Both the position numbers and the translations under genes were made by a program. The notes below the pieces were generated by a model. That model did no database searches. It was not told where the DNA came from and saw only the letters and a program-made list of their open reading frames with translations. A stretch of DNA of 64,000 nt from Alphaproteobacteria bacterium (GTDB lineage Bacteria > Pseudomonadota > Alphaproteobacteria > UBA9655), in assembly GCA_017992885.1 (NCBI GenBank), contig JAGONT010000006.1, positions 1 through 64,000 on the forward strand. The letters run 5' to 3'. Positions 16,198-26,535 of the stretch are shown here, in pieces. How positions within the stretch are numbered: the stretch's first letter is position 1; each line of letters opens with the position of its first letter.

Positions 16198-17736
16198 TCA
16201 ATTCAGCTTTGCTAAAAACTCTTGAGCCACGTCAAAAGGAGACCGCCCTTCAATGTCAACTTTTGCATTTAACATCCTCATTTTTTCCTCATTAATATGG
16301 CCAAAAAGAACAGATAGAGCTTCATAAATTTCAGGATATGTCGTGAGGATTGCTTCTCTGATTACAGGCGCACAGTGGTAAGGAGGATAGAATTTCTTAT
16401 CGTCATTTAAAGGGATGAGTTGATATTTTTGTAGTTTGCCATCGGTTGTAAAAGCCGCAATCACTTCAACCTTTTCATGATCAATGGCTGTATACATAAG
16501 ATTCGGATCCACTTGCATCACATTTTTAAACTTTAATTCATAGGACTGACTTAAGCCAAGCATCCCATCTGGACGTTTTAAAAACTCAGGGGGAGCTGCA
16601 ATGGTTAAGTGAGGAGCAACACGAGCAAGATCGCTTAAATTTTGCAAATTGTGATGTTCAGCAAAGGATTTTTTCACAGCAAGAGCCTGGGAATTTGAAA
16701 ATCCAAAAGGCTTAAGCCATACCAAGTTAAACTTATCTTTATAGGCAGCTTGGACTTTGGAAAGAATATCCTCCCCGTTTCGGTTGGGAGCTTCTTTAAG
16801 GATGGTAAGATATGCTGTTCCCGAATATTCCGGATAAAGATCAATGTCTCCTTTGAGTAAAGCTTGGTGGATAATATCTGTCGTGCCAAGGTTAAGCTTA
16901 CGAATTACCTTTAAGGATGTTTTTCCTTCAATCAGTTGAGCCATGAGTTCTGCTAAAATATATTGCTCTGTGAAATTTTTGCTGGCAATTGTAATCGTGG
17001 CTTTTTTGGTCATAATATGTTCTTTATAAAGGTAATTTCCTCCCAAGAAAATAATCGCAAGACTGAATACGCCTAAAAGAACACCTTTGAATCGGAAAGA
17101 ACGACTCTCTTGTCGATGTTGGAATTGGTTTTCGATCTGGGAAATTCCATAGTCAAAAGCCAAGGCGAGAAAGGCTATCGGAATTGCTCCCAATAAAATT
17201 AAAGCAGAGTTATTAAGGGCCAGACCTTGAGTAATAAAATCGCCTAGCCCTCCTGCGCCAATAAAAGCCGCAATCGTTGCAATGCCAATCGTTGAAGCTG
17301 TTGCAATGCGTAGTCCTGAAATCATCATCGGAAGAGCTAACGGTAATTCTACCCACCATAATTTTTGGAGATTGGAAAATCCAAGTCCTTCAGCAGCTTC
17401 AATGCATTCAGGAGGAACGCTGACCAAGCCTGTATAAGTACTCCGTAAAATAGGGTAAACAGCATAAAAGATTAAAACAACCAGCGCAGGAACATTGCCT
17501 AGCCCAAAAAGAGGAACTAAAAAACCAAGCATGGCTAAACTAGGGATCGTTTGAGAGATACTTCCCGCTTTTAGGATCCCCTGTCGAAGAAAAGAAAAAC
17601 GTACAAGCAGTATCCCGAGAGGTATGGCAAACACTGAAGCAAAAAAAAGGGAAAAGCCAACGAGAAAAATGTGCTCCACTGTTTTTTGCTGAAGAACTGA
17701 GAAATTCTCTTGTAAAAAAATAAGAAATTCGGTGAT
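16198..17736 (-). CDS. Opu-type ABC permease fused to substrate-binding domain
   Basis: The N-terminal third is a five-to-six-helix permease with the EAA-like loop (VPPECIEAAEGLGFSNLQKLWWVELPLALPM broken across the loop). Residues from about 245 on form an OpuAC/ProX-like binding domain (ITIASKNFTEQYILAELMAQL, IDLYPEYSGTAYL). Such fusions import glycine betaine, choline or related osmolytes. The GTG at 17679 would cut off the first segment (ITEFLIFLQENFSVLQQ). AAGGAG at 17748-17743 points to ATC at 17736, 15 bases after the ATPase stop, so a non-AUG start is chosen. Confidence 0.88.
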   Translation of the reverse strand: MTEFLIFLQENFSVLQQKTVEHIFLVGFSLFFASVFAIPLGILLVRFSFLRQGILKAGSISQTIPSLAMLGFLVPLFGLGNVPALVVLIFYAVYPILRSTYTGLVSVPPECIEAAEGLGFSNLQKLWWVELPLALPMMISGLRIATASTIGIATIAAFIGAGGLGDFITQGLALNNSALILLGAIPIAFLALAFDYGISQIENQFQHRQESRSFRFKGVLLGVFSLAIIFLGGNYLYKEHIMTKKATITIASKNFTEQYILAELMAQLIEGKTSLKVIRKLNLGTTDIIHQALLKGDIDLYPEYSGTAYLTILKEAPNRNGEDILSKVQAAYKDKFNLVWLKPFGFSNSQALAVKKSFAEHHNLQNLSDLARVAPHLTIAAPPEFLKRPDGMLGLSQSYELKFKNVMQVDPNLMYTAIDHEKVEVIAAFTTDGKLQKYQLIPLNDDKKFYPPYHCAPVIREAILTTYPEIYEALSVLFGHINEEKMRMLNAKVDIEGRSPFDVAQEFLAKLN

Positions 17737-17750
17737 AAAAATCTCCTTCG

Positions 17751-18500
17751 TTAGTTAAGACCTCTTTGAATCAATTGTTCAATAAAAGGTGTGTTTGGGG
17801 CTTTGCATATTTCTGCTTTGGTGCCAATTTGTTCAATGATTCCTTCATTCATTACGGCAATTCGATCCCCAAGCTTAAACGCTTCCGCAATATCATGGGT
17901 CACAAAAACTATTGTTTTTTTAAAGGCCTTCTTTAATCTTATAATCTCATCTTGCAGTTCGTATCGTGTTACAGCATCCAAAGCGCCAAAAGGTTCATCC
18001 ATAAGCAAACACCCAGAATTTGTTGCCAATGCTCGTGCTACACCCACACGTTGTTGCTCGCCACCAGACAATTGGTTAGGATAACGATCAAGATAAACAT
18101 CGGGGTTAAGATGCATAAATTCTAAAAGTTCATTCACTTTTTTTGTTCGAAATGTGAGGGGCTTTTTGTTCAGACGTAACACAATTTCAATATTCTCTTT
18201 AACGGTCATATGAGGGAATAATCCTACTTTTTGAAAGACATAGCCAAAAAAAGTACGACGCAGTACGATGATGTTATAGGCTTCAATTTTTTTACTCTTG
18301 ATGAGGATAGCCCCTGAACTAGGTTTTTCAAGTCCATTAAGAAGTTTTAAAAGGGTTGATTTTCCACTTCCTGAAGATCCAATAAGGACCAGACATTCAC
18401 CTTCCTCAATTGTCAGAGAGACTTGATTCAAGCTTGGGTTTTTTTCTGTCGCATAAAATTTTGAGACGTTAATCAATTGAATGATTTTTTGATTTTTCAC
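17751..18500 (-). CDS. Opu/ProV-type ABC importer ATPase
   Basis: A 249-residue ATPase with Walker A GSSGSGKST, Q-loop VFQKVGLFPHM, signature LSGGEQQRVGVARAL, Walker B LLMDEPFGALD and a switch His (FVTHD). It lacks the C-terminal CBS domains of many ProV proteins. It is the first gene of a two-gene importer operon with the fused permease/binding protein downstream. Predicted role: uptake of quaternary-ammonium compounds, probably from the host. Confidence 0.9.
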   Translation of the reverse strand: MKNQKIIQLINVSKFYATEKNPSLNQVSLTIEEGECLVLIGSSGSGKSTLLKLLNGLEKPSSGAILIKSKKIEAYNIIVLRRTFFGYVFQKVGLFPHMTVKENIEIVLRLNKKPLTFRTKKVNELLEFMHLNPDVYLDRYPNQLSGGEQQRVGVARALATNSGCLLMDEPFGALDAVTRYELQDEIIRLKKAFKKTIVFVTHDIAEAFKLGDRIAVMNEGIIEQIGTKAEICKAPNTPFIEQLIQRGLN

Positions 18501-18555
18501 AAAAAATCCCTTTCATCTTTTTTTATCATAATTCTTTCCTTATAAAATACAGACG

Positions 18556-19461
18556 TCAAGTCAAAGGATGGGAAGTTCGCATAGCCCGTGAAGCTTTAGA
18601 AGAAGTCTGTCGATTAAGATGGTTATCAATAAAGTCTGCCGCTTTAAGTAGCTTTTCACAGTTAATTTTTGTTTTAATCTCAAGACCGTTTAAAAGAAAA
18701 ACCACATCTTCAGTGGCAACATTCCCCGAAGTTCCTGGCGCATAAGGGCAACCTCCAAGTCCCGAAACAGCACAATCAATAACAGAAATTCCTTTTTTTA
18801 AGGCTGCGTAAATATTTGCCAAAGCTTGGCCATAGGTATCATGAAAATGAACGGCTAGTTTTTCGGGGGGAGAAGGAATATCTTTTAAGAGATCTTGAAC
18901 TTGATGAGGTGTTCCACTTCCTGTTGTGTCACCTAAAGATATTTCATCACAACCGAGAATCAATAGCTTTGAAACAACTTTATGAACTGCTACAGGGGAA
19001 ATAGGCCCCTCATACGGACAACTGATAGCGCAAGATATATACCCCCTGACACGCATCCCTTTAGCCTTAGCTTCTGGGATAAATTTACGAAAACGATCTA
19101 TGCTTTCTTCAAAGGAAACATTCATATTTTTATGGCAGAACGTTTCTGAAGCTGCTGTAAAAACAGCAATAGACTTAACATTATTTTCAAGAGCGATTTC
19201 ATACCCTTTTTGATTTGGAACCAAAAGAGAGTAATCAACATTTTCTTTTTTGGTAATGCCCTGATAGACGGCACCACTTTCCGCAAGTTGAGGAACCCAT
19301 AAGGGTGACACAAAGCTGCCCACTTCAATGGCTTGCAATCCTGTTTCAGAGAGGAGATCAATAAATTGTATACGTATCTCAACAGGAAGGATTATTTTTT
19401 CGGCTTGTAGGCCATCACGGGGCCCCACCTCAACAATTTTAACATGTTTTGGCAAGCTCAT
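18556..19461 (-). CDS. hydroxymethylglutaryl-CoA lyase
   Basis: A 301-residue TIM-barrel enzyme: VKIVEVGPRDGLQAEK at the N-terminus, AVHFHDTYGQALAN with metal-ligand His residues, and the GLGGCPYAPGTSGNVATED loop with the catalytic Cys. It cleaves HMG-CoA to acetoacetate and acetyl-CoA, the last step of leucine degradation. ATG at 19461 (MSLPKHVKIV) is preceded by GAGGGAGAA and overlaps the upstream carboxylase gene by 23 bases. Last gene of the leucine operon. Confidence 0.92.
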   Translation of the reverse strand: MSLPKHVKIVEVGPRDGLQAEKIILPVEIRIQFIDLLSETGLQAIEVGSFVSPLWVPQLAESGAVYQGITKKENVDYSLLVPNQKGYEIALENNVKSIAVFTAASETFCHKNMNVSFEESIDRFRKFIPEAKAKGMRVRGYISCAISCPYEGPISPVAVHKVVSKLLILGCDEISLGDTTGSGTPHQVQDLLKDIPSPPEKLAVHFHDTYGQALANIYAALKKGISVIDCAVSGLGGCPYAPGTSGNVATEDVVFLLNGLEIKTKINCEKLLKAADFIDNHLNRQTSSKASRAMRTSHPLT

Positions 19462-21388
19462 CGTCTTCTCCCTCTTGTTCAATGTCGATGACATCGGCAC
19501 CTTCTTCTACAACATCCCCTATTTTATAAAAAATATTCTTAATTTTTCCTTTTTGAGGAGAAATAATCATGTGCTCCATTTTCATGGCTTCGAGAATAAG
19601 GAGAGGTTGATGTTCTGAAACTATTTCATCCATTGTCACAAGGATAAGAGCGACTCTCCCTGTTAAGGGTGCTTTTAAAGAGGACGCCTGGTTCAACGGA
19701 GGAGGTTTTATAAAAAATGAGGAGTGAGGAGTAAAATTATAATTTTCTCCTTGGTAAAAGAGAGAGATTACTTCTCCTCTCTTCCAGTAGGGAAGAATAA
19801 GATCGGGAAAACTAAGTGTCTGATCAGAAAGTGATCCTTCAAAAAGCTCTAAAGACTCATCCATCCATCCCTTAGGGGAATAAGTGAGAGAAACCGTTTT
19901 TTGAATTTCTTCACAAACCCATGTCAAAGAAAGAGGTGCATATCCTTCCAGACGCCAGTTTCGCCTTTCTGCCCAGGGAGAGGAAGCATCTTTTAATTCA
20001 GACAGAACTTTGATAAGTGATGCTGCATCAAACAACCTTGCGGGAATCTCTTTTTGTGGAGCAAGTTTTTCAAGATGACGATCAATATATTCTCTATCAA
20101 AATGATTGTTCAGTATCGATTTCTCTTCAAGAAGATTTTTTAAGAATAGCAAATTTGTTTTAAGACCAAGAATTTTCCAGGTATTCAAAGCAAAATGAGC
20201 TTTTTGTAGGGCCTTAAGGCGATTTTCTCCTTTGACAATAAGCTTGGCCAAAAGAGAGTCATAATAGGGAGTAATGGTATCAATGGGATGAAGTCCTGAA
20301 TCAATTCGGACATTTTCTGGAGTTTGATAACTCCAGATACGTCCTGTAACAGGCTTAAAATGACAATGAGGATCTTCTGCATACAGACGCAATTCAAGGG
20401 CATAGCCTTGCTGGCGAATCTCCTCTTGACAAAGGGGGAGTTTTTGACCCGAAGCAACCTGAAACTGCCATTCGACAAGATCAAGATTCGTAATGGCCTC
20501 GGTAATCGGATGCTCAACTTGCAGGCGGGTATTCATTTCCATAAAGTAAAACTTGCCCTCTTCATCTACCAAAAATTCAACTGTTCCTGCCCCCTCATAA
20601 CGAATGAAATGTCCAAGTTTGCAGGCTGCATGATAAAGATCCTCTTTTAAATCAGCAGATAGCCAGGAAGGGGTTTCTTCAACAACTTTTTGATGATGCC
20701 TTTGTAGAGAACAATCTCGCTCAAAAAGATGAACGATGTTTCCATGAGTATCCCCAAAAATTTGCACCTCGATATGACGAGCAGAAGGAATATACTTTTC
20801 TAAAAGAACGTCGGCGCTTCCAAAAAATGACAAAGCTTCTCGTTGACAAATTTCAAGAGCGTCTTGAAACTCGGCTTGTGCGTTTACCCGTCGTATTCCT
20901 TTCCCCCCTCCTCCCAGCACAGCCTTAATCATTAAGGGATACCCTATTCGATCCGCTTCCTCAGAAAGGTTGTTTTGGTCTTTTTCGTAACCAGGAATAG
21001 AGGGAATTCCAATTTTTCGGGCTATGGCTTTCGCCTCACTTTTGGAGCCCATTTTTTGAAGAGCTTCAAGAGAAGGACCTATAAAGATAAAGCCAGCCTC
21101 ACGGCAAGCTTTAGCAAAAGTTACATTTTCTGCTAAAAAACCATAGCCTGGATGAATAGCATCTACTTTTGCTGTCTTGGCAATAGCTATAATTTTTGTA
21201 ATATTTAAATAACTTTCAGACGCGGCCGGTGGACCAATAGCATAGGCTTTATCTGCCATTTGCACCGCAAGAGAAGCCGCATCCACTTGTGAATAAATGG
21301 CAACAGTTTGAATACCCAAACACCGGGCAGTTCGTATAATACGGCAGGCAATTTCCCCTCGATTCGCAATAAGAACAGATTTAATCAT
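19439..21388 (-). CDS. methylcrotonyl-CoA carboxylase, biotin-containing alpha subunit
   Basis: A 649-residue protein with an N-terminal biotin carboxylase (SVLIANRGEIACRIIRTAR, glycine loop GGGGKGIR, MEMNTRLQVEHPITE) and a C-terminal biotinyl domain with the lysine in LEAMKMEHMI. It loads carboxyl-biotin for the beta subunit. Position between the enoyl-CoA hydratase and HMG-CoA lyase identifies it as the methylcrotonyl rather than the acetyl- or propionyl-CoA enzyme. Its start overlaps the hydratase stop by 8 bases. Confidence 0.92.
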   Translation of the reverse strand: MIKSVLIANRGEIACRIIRTARCLGIQTVAIYSQVDAASLAVQMADKAYAIGPPAASESYLNITKIIAIAKTAKVDAIHPGYGFLAENVTFAKACREAGFIFIGPSLEALQKMGSKSEAKAIARKIGIPSIPGYEKDQNNLSEEADRIGYPLMIKAVLGGGGKGIRRVNAQAEFQDALEICQREALSFFGSADVLLEKYIPSARHIEVQIFGDTHGNIVHLFERDCSLQRHHQKVVEETPSWLSADLKEDLYHAACKLGHFIRYEGAGTVEFLVDEEGKFYFMEMNTRLQVEHPITEAITNLDLVEWQFQVASGQKLPLCQEEIRQQGYALELRLYAEDPHCHFKPVTGRIWSYQTPENVRIDSGLHPIDTITPYYDSLLAKLIVKGENRLKALQKAHFALNTWKILGLKTNLLFLKNLLEEKSILNNHFDREYIDRHLEKLAPQKEIPARLFDAASLIKVLSELKDASSPWAERRNWRLEGYAPLSLTWVCEEIQKTVSLTYSPKGWMDESLELFEGSLSDQTLSFPDLILPYWKRGEVISLFYQGENYNFTPHSSFFIKPPPLNQASSLKAPLTGRVALILVTMDEIVSEHQPLLILEAMKMEHMIISPQKGKIKNIFYKIGDVVEEGADVIDIEQEGEDDELAKTC

Positions 21389-22181
21389 CCTGGAATCTTT
21401 CTAGAATCCAAGGGGGCGTTCTTTTTTCTATAAATGAGGTTATTCCTTGACGTCCTTCTGGCGAGAGACGCGAATTTGCAAGAAGTTCCGTTGTTGTCTT
21501 GAGGATAGTTGGAGAAACATCGCCTGTAATATTCTGAATAAGGTTTTTGGCGAGACGTATGGCCTGGGGACCCCCGGTGAGGATGTGACGAAGATAAGTT
21601 TCAATTTCAGCATCAATCGCCTCACTTTTCAAAATTTCGTGAATAAGGTGGATGTGATACGCGCTGGAAGTTCCAAACGTTTCCCCTGTGAGAAAGTAGC
21701 GCCGACACTGGCGAGAACCCATGGTTCTGATCACATAAGGGGCAATAACGGCCGGAACAATTCCCAATTTTGTTTCAGAAAAACTAAAAATTGTTTCTGA
21801 GTGTGCAAGAACAATATCAGAGCAAGCAAGAAATCCCATTCCTCCTCCTCTCACAGCTCCATGCACATACGCTATTGTGGGGATGGGAAGTGTGTCGAGA
21901 AGATTCATCATGAGGGCAAGCTCCTGAACTTCTTTGATGTTGTCTTCTATAGGGAGAAGAAAAGCTTTATTCATCCAAGTAATATCGACTCCTGAACAGA
22001 AACTCTTGCCTTTTCCCTGAATGACCAGAGCTCTTGCGGAGGGAGTTTTATGAAGATATTGAAAATTCTCGATAAGTTTTTGGATCATTTCTTTATCAAA
22101 AGCGTTATGCACATGAGGTCGATTGAACGTCAATCTCGCAATGTTTTCTGCATCAATTGTAAAAAGGATTTTATCTTCCAT
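21381..22181 (-). CDS. methylglutaconyl-CoA hydratase (enoyl-CoA hydratase family)
   Basis: A 266-residue crotonase-fold protein (MEDKILFTIDAENIARLTF). It has the oxyanion-hole stretch VQGKGKSFCSGVDITWMN and HGAVRGGGMGFLACSDIVLA. In this operon it should hydrate 3-methylglutaconyl-CoA to HMG-CoA. ATG at 22181 is preceded by AGGAGAAAG and overlaps nothing useful upstream; a longer frame to 22211 lacks a ribosome site. Confidence 0.88.
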   Translation of the reverse strand: MEDKILFTIDAENIARLTFNRPHVHNAFDKEMIQKLIENFQYLHKTPSARALVIQGKGKSFCSGVDITWMNKAFLLPIEDNIKEVQELALMMNLLDTLPIPTIAYVHGAVRGGGMGFLACSDIVLAHSETIFSFSETKLGIVPAVIAPYVIRTMGSRQCRRYFLTGETFGTSSAYHIHLIHEILKSEAIDAEIETYLRHILTGGPQAIRLAKNLIQNITGDVSPTILKTTTELLANSRLSPEGRQGITSFIEKRTPPWILERFQDD

Positions 22182-22191
22182 TTTCTTTCTC

Positions 22192-23784
22192 CTACATTCT
22201 AAAAATTCCAAATTGTGTTTTGGAAATAGGGGCGTTCAGTGCGGCTGAAAGACTTAAAGCTAAAACCTGACGTGTGTCCTTTGGATCAATAATTCCATCA
22301 TCCCATAGCCGTGCTGTTGCATAATAGGGGTGCCCTTCTCTCTCGTATTGAGCTTTAATTTTGTTTTTAAAGGTCTGTTCTTCTTCACCATTTTCTTGGA
22401 AAGAGCGTTGATGCACTTCAGCCAAAACAGTCGCCGCTTGGTCACCTCCCATGACTGAAATGCGAGCATTTGGCCATATCCACAAAAAACGAGGATTATA
22501 AGCTCTTCCACACATTCCATAATTCCCAGCGCCAAAACTGCCCCCAATAATAACAGTAATTTTTGGAACCGCTGCACACGCAACAGCTGTAACGAGCTTT
22601 GCTCCATTTTTTGCAATGCCCTCATTTTCGTACTTTTTCCCTACCATGAATCCACTAATATTTTGTAAGAACAACAGGGGAATTTGTCGTTGACAACAAA
22701 GTTGAATGAAGTGTGCGCCTTTCAAAGCCGATTCAGAAAATAAAATACCGTTGTTTGCAATAATGCCAAGAGGGATTCCCCACAAATGAGCAAAACCACA
22801 CACAAGGGTTTGACCGTAGTTTTTCTTAAACTCTTCAAAATCACTCTCATCAACAAGACGAGCGATGATATCTCTCACATCATAAGAAGTCCGTGGATTC
22901 CTAGGAATAATCCCGTAAAGCTCATCAGCTGTAAATAGAGGGTCTTGCGGTGTCTTCAAAGAGAGAGAACTGTGTTTTTGACGATTGAGGGTGGCAACAA
23001 TTTCTCGCGTTATTCTTAACGCATCCAGATCATTTTCGGCTAAGTGGTCTGCAACACCCGAGATTTTTGTATGAACATCTGCGCCTCCTAATTCTTCGGC
23101 AGAAACGTTTTCTCCTGTTGCTGCCTTGACAAGAGGCGGCCCCCCAAGGAAAATGGTTCCTTGATGACGGACAATCACCGCTTCATCTGCCATGGCGGGA
23201 ATATAAGCCCCTCCCGCAGTACAAGTTCCCATGACAACGGCAATTTGGGGGATACCTTGGGCAGAAAGACGGGCTTGGTTATAAAAAATGCGTCCAAAAT
23301 GATCTCTATCTGGAAACACCTCAGCTTGATGCGGAAGATTGGCTCCTCCAGAATCAACTAAATAGATGCAGGGAAGATGGTTAGCTTCGGCAATTTCTTG
23401 AGCACGTAAGTGCTTCTTGACGGTTAAGGGATAATAGGTTCCTCCTTTGACCGTAGCATCATTGGCAATAAGCAGACAGTCTTGACCCTTAACTCTGCCA
23501 ATTCCTGTGATGATTCCGGCTGCAGGGACGTGATCTTCATACATTCCATAAGCGGCCATGGCCCCTATTTCAAGAAAAGGAGATCCAGGATCGAGAAGTT
23601 GATAAATTCTGTCACGCGGTAAAAGCTTGCTACGCGCTAGATGTTTTTCTCGCGCATTGATGTCTCCTCCTTTTTGTATAACCTTAAGTTTTTGTTTAAA
23701 ATCATCCACCATCGATTTCATAGAACGAACATTGTCCTGAAATTCTTTTGTAGAAGGGTTAAGGGATGAGCCTAAAGTAGCCAT
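22192..23784 (-). CDS. methylcrotonyl-CoA carboxylase, carboxyltransferase beta subunit
   Basis: A 530-residue carboxyltransferase with two crotonase-like halves. It shows [38 protein letters not shown] and, in the second half, [12 protein letters not shown] and [16 protein letters not shown]. It transfers the carboxyl from biotin to 3-methylcrotonyl-CoA. The order with alpha subunit, hydratase, isovaleryl-CoA dehydrogenase and lyase matches liu operons. Confidence 0.93.
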   Translation of the reverse strand: MATLGSSLNPSTKEFQDNVRSMKSMVDDFKQKLKVIQKGGDINAREKHLARSKLLPRDRIYQLLDPGSPFLEIGAMAAYGMYEDHVPAAGIITGIGRVKGQDCLLIANDATVKGGTYYPLTVKKHLRAQEIAEANHLPCIYLVDSGGANLPHQAEVFPDRDHFGRIFYNQARLSAQGIPQIAVVMGTCTAGGAYIPAMADEAVIVRHQGTIFLGGPPLVKAATGENVSAEELGGADVHTKISGVADHLAENDLDALRITREIVATLNRQKHSSLSLKTPQDPLFTADELYGIIPRNPRTSYDVRDIIARLVDESDFEEFKKNYGQTLVCGFAHLWGIPLGIIANNGILFSESALKGAHFIQLCCQRQIPLLFLQNISGFMVGKKYENEGIAKNGAKLVTAVACAAVPKITVIIGGSFGAGNYGMCGRAYNPRFLWIWPNARISVMGGDQAATVLAEVHQRSFQENGEEEQTFKNKIKAQYEREGHPYYATARLWDDGIIDPKDTRQVLALSLSAALNAPISKTQFGIFRM

Positions 23785-23927
23785 ATTTTATTAACCCCAT
23801 TCAATAGCCAAGCTCGTCTGTTTTTCTCTTCCCATACAAACACTTGCACTGGTATTCTTCTCAATATTCTTGAAATGACCTGCATCCCAGATTCACAAGT
23901 CGCAGTAGTAAAAACATTTTCAATCAT
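23772..23927 (-). CDS. possible 51-residue ORF in leucine operon
   Basis: The 153-base gap between the dehydrogenase and carboxyltransferase genes holds an ATG (23927) with AAGGA 8 bases upstream. The frame runs 51 codons and overlaps the carboxyltransferase start by 13 bases, an arrangement compatible with translational coupling. The product ([16 protein letters not shown]...) is basic with several Trp and matches no family I know. It could equally be a leader or chance frame. Confidence 0.3.
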   Translation of the reverse strand: MIENVFTTATCESGMQVISRILRRIPVQVFVWEEKNRRAWLLNGVNKIWLL

Positions 23928-23937
23928 TTGTTTTTCC

Positions 23938-25095
23938 TTAGGCGGTTTCTTTAAAAATTTCCCGTCCGATAAGCATGCGACGAATCTCAGAAGTGCCTGC
24001 GCCAATTTCATATAATTTTGCATCTCGCAAAAAACGACCTGTGGGATAGTCGTTGATGTAGCCATTTCCTCCTAAACATTGGATTGCTTGCAGGGCCATT
24101 TGAGTGGCTCTTTCGGCTACATATAAAATAACACCTGCAGAATCCTTACGGGTGATTTTATTTTCATCACAAGCCCGAGCTGTCGCATAAACATAAGCGC
24201 GACTTGCACAAAGATTTGTATACATATCGGCAAGTTTTCCTTGGATAAATTGGAATTCACCAATGGCTTGATTAAATTGATGACGCTCATGAACATAAGG
24301 AACAACCACATCCAAGCAGGCTTGGAGAATGCCTAAAGGGCCTCCTGCCAAAATAACTCTTTCATAATCAAGGCCACTCATCAAAACTTTGATGCCCTGA
24401 TTAACAGATCCCAGAACATTCTCTTCAGGGACAGGACAGTCTTCAAAAACCAATTCACAGGTTCCTGAGCCCCGCATGCCCAATTTATCTAGCTTTTGCG
24501 CAGTAGAAAAACCTTTCATTCCCTTTTCAATCAGAAAAGCAGTCATTCCTTTCGTGCCTGCTTCTGGATTTGTTTTCGCATAAACCACAATAACATCAGC
24601 GTAAGGACCATTCGTGATCCACATTTTTGTGCCATTTAACAGATAAGAATGGCCTTCTTTATGCGCCGTCATACGCATACTGGTCACATCCGAACCGGCA
24701 GCAACTTCACTCATGGCCAGCGCGCCGACGGACTCGCCACTCATAAGTTTGGGAAGAAAATATTTCTTTTGTTCATTTGTCCCATGGAGACGAATTTGAT
24801 TTACACAAAGATTAGAATGAGCCACATAGCTGAGACCAACAGCAGCAGAGACACGGGAGAGTTCTTCCATCGCAATAACATGTTCAAGATATCCCATACC
24901 AGCCCCACCATCCTTGGCTTCAACTGTAATGCCAAGGAGACCTAAAGCTCCTAGTTTAGGCCAAAGATCTCTTGGAAATTCATCCTTATGATCTATCTCT
25001 TGCGCACGCGGGGCCACTTCTTTGAGGGCAAAGTTACGAACAGTTTCACGCACAGCGTCAGGCACCTCCCCTAAGAGTAATGGTAAGCTTTGCAC
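23938..25095 (-). CDS. ivd: isovaleryl-CoA dehydrogenase
   Basis: A 385-residue acyl-CoA dehydrogenase. It carries [15 protein letters not shown] and [17 protein letters not shown] (FAD and substrate binding), [13 protein letters not shown] and the C-terminal [10 protein letters not shown]. The candidate catalytic Glu lies in the GLDYERVIL region, the position found in isovaleryl- rather than short-chain dehydrogenases. It starts at a GTG (25095) behind GGGGAG. First gene of the leucine operon; the 186 bases before it presumably contain the promoter. Confidence 0.9.
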   Translation of the reverse strand: MQSLPLLLGEVPDAVRETVRNFALKEVAPRAQEIDHKDEFPRDLWPKLGALGLLGITVEAKDGGAGMGYLEHVIAMEELSRVSAAVGLSYVAHSNLCVNQIRLHGTNEQKKYFLPKLMSGESVGALAMSEVAAGSDVTSMRMTAHKEGHSYLLNGTKMWITNGPYADVIVVYAKTNPEAGTKGMTAFLIEKGMKGFSTAQKLDKLGMRGSGTCELVFEDCPVPEENVLGSVNQGIKVLMSGLDYERVILAGGPLGILQACLDVVVPYVHERHQFNQAIGEFQFIQGKLADMYTNLCASRAYVYATARACDENKITRKDSAGVILYVAERATQMALQAIQCLGGNGYINDYPTGRFLRDAKLYEIGAGTSEIRRMLIGREIFKETA

Positions 25096-25281
25096 ATTTT
25101 CTCCCCTGTCAAATTCATTTTTTTGGTAGGTGCTTTTTAATAAGTATGCCAGAAATAAGAAGGAAAGACCAAAGATTTTGATGATATGGCCGAAGATGAA
25201 AAGGGCTACTTATCAAAAAAACATTGAAATATTCAAAAAATGAAATATATAATGACATATTCTTCATGAGAGTGTGTTCAA

Positions 25282-26427
25282 ATGCTAAGATTATTTATTT
25301 TTATTATATGCTTTTCTTTTTCATCTCCCTTATGGGCCGTTTTTAAAAGTTATACCGGTGAAGAGGATGTGTGGACAGGAAATTCTTCTGTGTTTCATCA
25401 AAAACTTAAGACTGGTCAATTAACGGAAGAGGCTGTTGAATATGGTATAAACCATCTTCCAATCTTCACATCAAGTACCCTTAAAGCAAAGGAATTAGCT
25501 TTGGATTCCGAGGGGGCCGCTTTCACAGAACAACTTTTCTGCCTCACAGCTATAAAGGATAGTGACGAAAGAGACTATATTTTAAAAGTTCATGAGCATG
25601 ACATTCCTCTTGAAAAGCTAAATAGAGTTAAAAATTCGCCGCTTGCACAACTTGATTTAGATAACGAAACTCTCTCTCTAATGCTTCCGCGCATCGCCTT
25701 TGATGTTTGGAGTGGTCACTACGAAGATGAAGTTGGAGGAAAGCATTATTTTTCTCTTTTTAAGAAAGCTCCAGGTATTTCCTTCGAGCAATTATTAGAT
25801 GAAAAGTTTTTTACAGACCCCGCTGCTTCCTCTCCCGAAAAATTGAGCCCTTATTTTGAATCTTGGGGAAAAACCCTTGGCTCTCTCCATTATCACTTTA
25901 TCGATCCCGAAACTCTGAACGGACTGTTTCAAGACATCAAAACGTTTGCTATTCATAAGGATCTTCAAAATGAAAATTTTTTTTATGATGAAAAAACGAA
26001 TACTTTTATCCTTATCGATTATGAGGATTTTGCGGAAAGTCTAGAGGAACCTAAACCTCTTCAAGCTGAATTTACCTTGTCACTACCGGCGAATAGTTTC
26101 TTTCAGGCGCTAATTTTTGAAAAATTTGCGCCATTTCTCCCTGCTACAGCCGCTTTTATCAGAGGGTACAGTTCCGTTTGGCCGGATTGTTCTCGAGCAA
26201 AAAACTACATATTATTTTGCTTAAATAATTTTATAGAGCAAAGTTTGAAAGAGTCTGCAAATCCCACTCCAAACGAGAATGATGACTCCTTTAGTGAAGA
26301 AGATGAATTGGGGCCCATGTCTAAATTTTTTGATAGAGCTATCTATGATGTACAGTTTAGCAACCTTAAAGAACTCCTTAAGATAGATAAATCTGAGGGT
26401 CCCAGCTCTTCCGGGAGCTTGGAATAG
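25282..26427 (+). CDS. exported APH-fold kinase-like protein 1
   Basis: A 381-residue protein with a signal peptide (residues 1-19, ending PLWA). The C-lobe motif of aminoglycoside-phosphotransferase/choline-kinase-like enzymes is intact: H225-K-D227 with N232 in the HKDLQNENFFYD stretch, then D246 in FILIDYED. An upstream hinge-like FKKAPGISFEQLL and a Lys in YILKVHEHD could be the N-lobe. The tail (from about 325) is acidic and Ser/Glu-rich. ATP is absent from the periplasm, so a leader suggests action outside the cell, possibly in a host. A second protein with the same motif spacing lies at 28093-30327. The target is unknown. Confidence 0.6.
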   Translation: MLRLFIFIICFSFSSPLWAVFKSYTGEEDVWTGNSSVFHQKLKTGQLTEEAVEYGINHLPIFTSSTLKAKELALDSEGAAFTEQLFCLTAIKDSDERDYILKVHEHDIPLEKLNRVKNSPLAQLDLDNETLSLMLPRIAFDVWSGHYEDEVGGKHYFSLFKKAPGISFEQLLDEKFFTDPAASSPEKLSPYFESWGKTLGSLHYHFIDPETLNGLFQDIKTFAIHKDLQNENFFYDEKTNTFILIDYEDFAESLEEPKPLQAEFTLSLPANSFFQALIFEKFAPFLPATAAFIRGYSSVWPDCSRAKNYILFCLNNFIEQSLKESANPTPNENDDSFSEEDELGPMSKFFDRAIYDVQFSNLKELLKIDKSEGPSSSGSLE

Positions 26428-26535
26428 AAAACTAAAAATCCCCCTCTTTCCCCAAGAGCCCCTATCTAAAAGTTTCGTTTCCTTTCTTGTCCGTGGTATA
26501 CTTTCGAAAAATTTGGACCAGGTCATCAATCTCTC

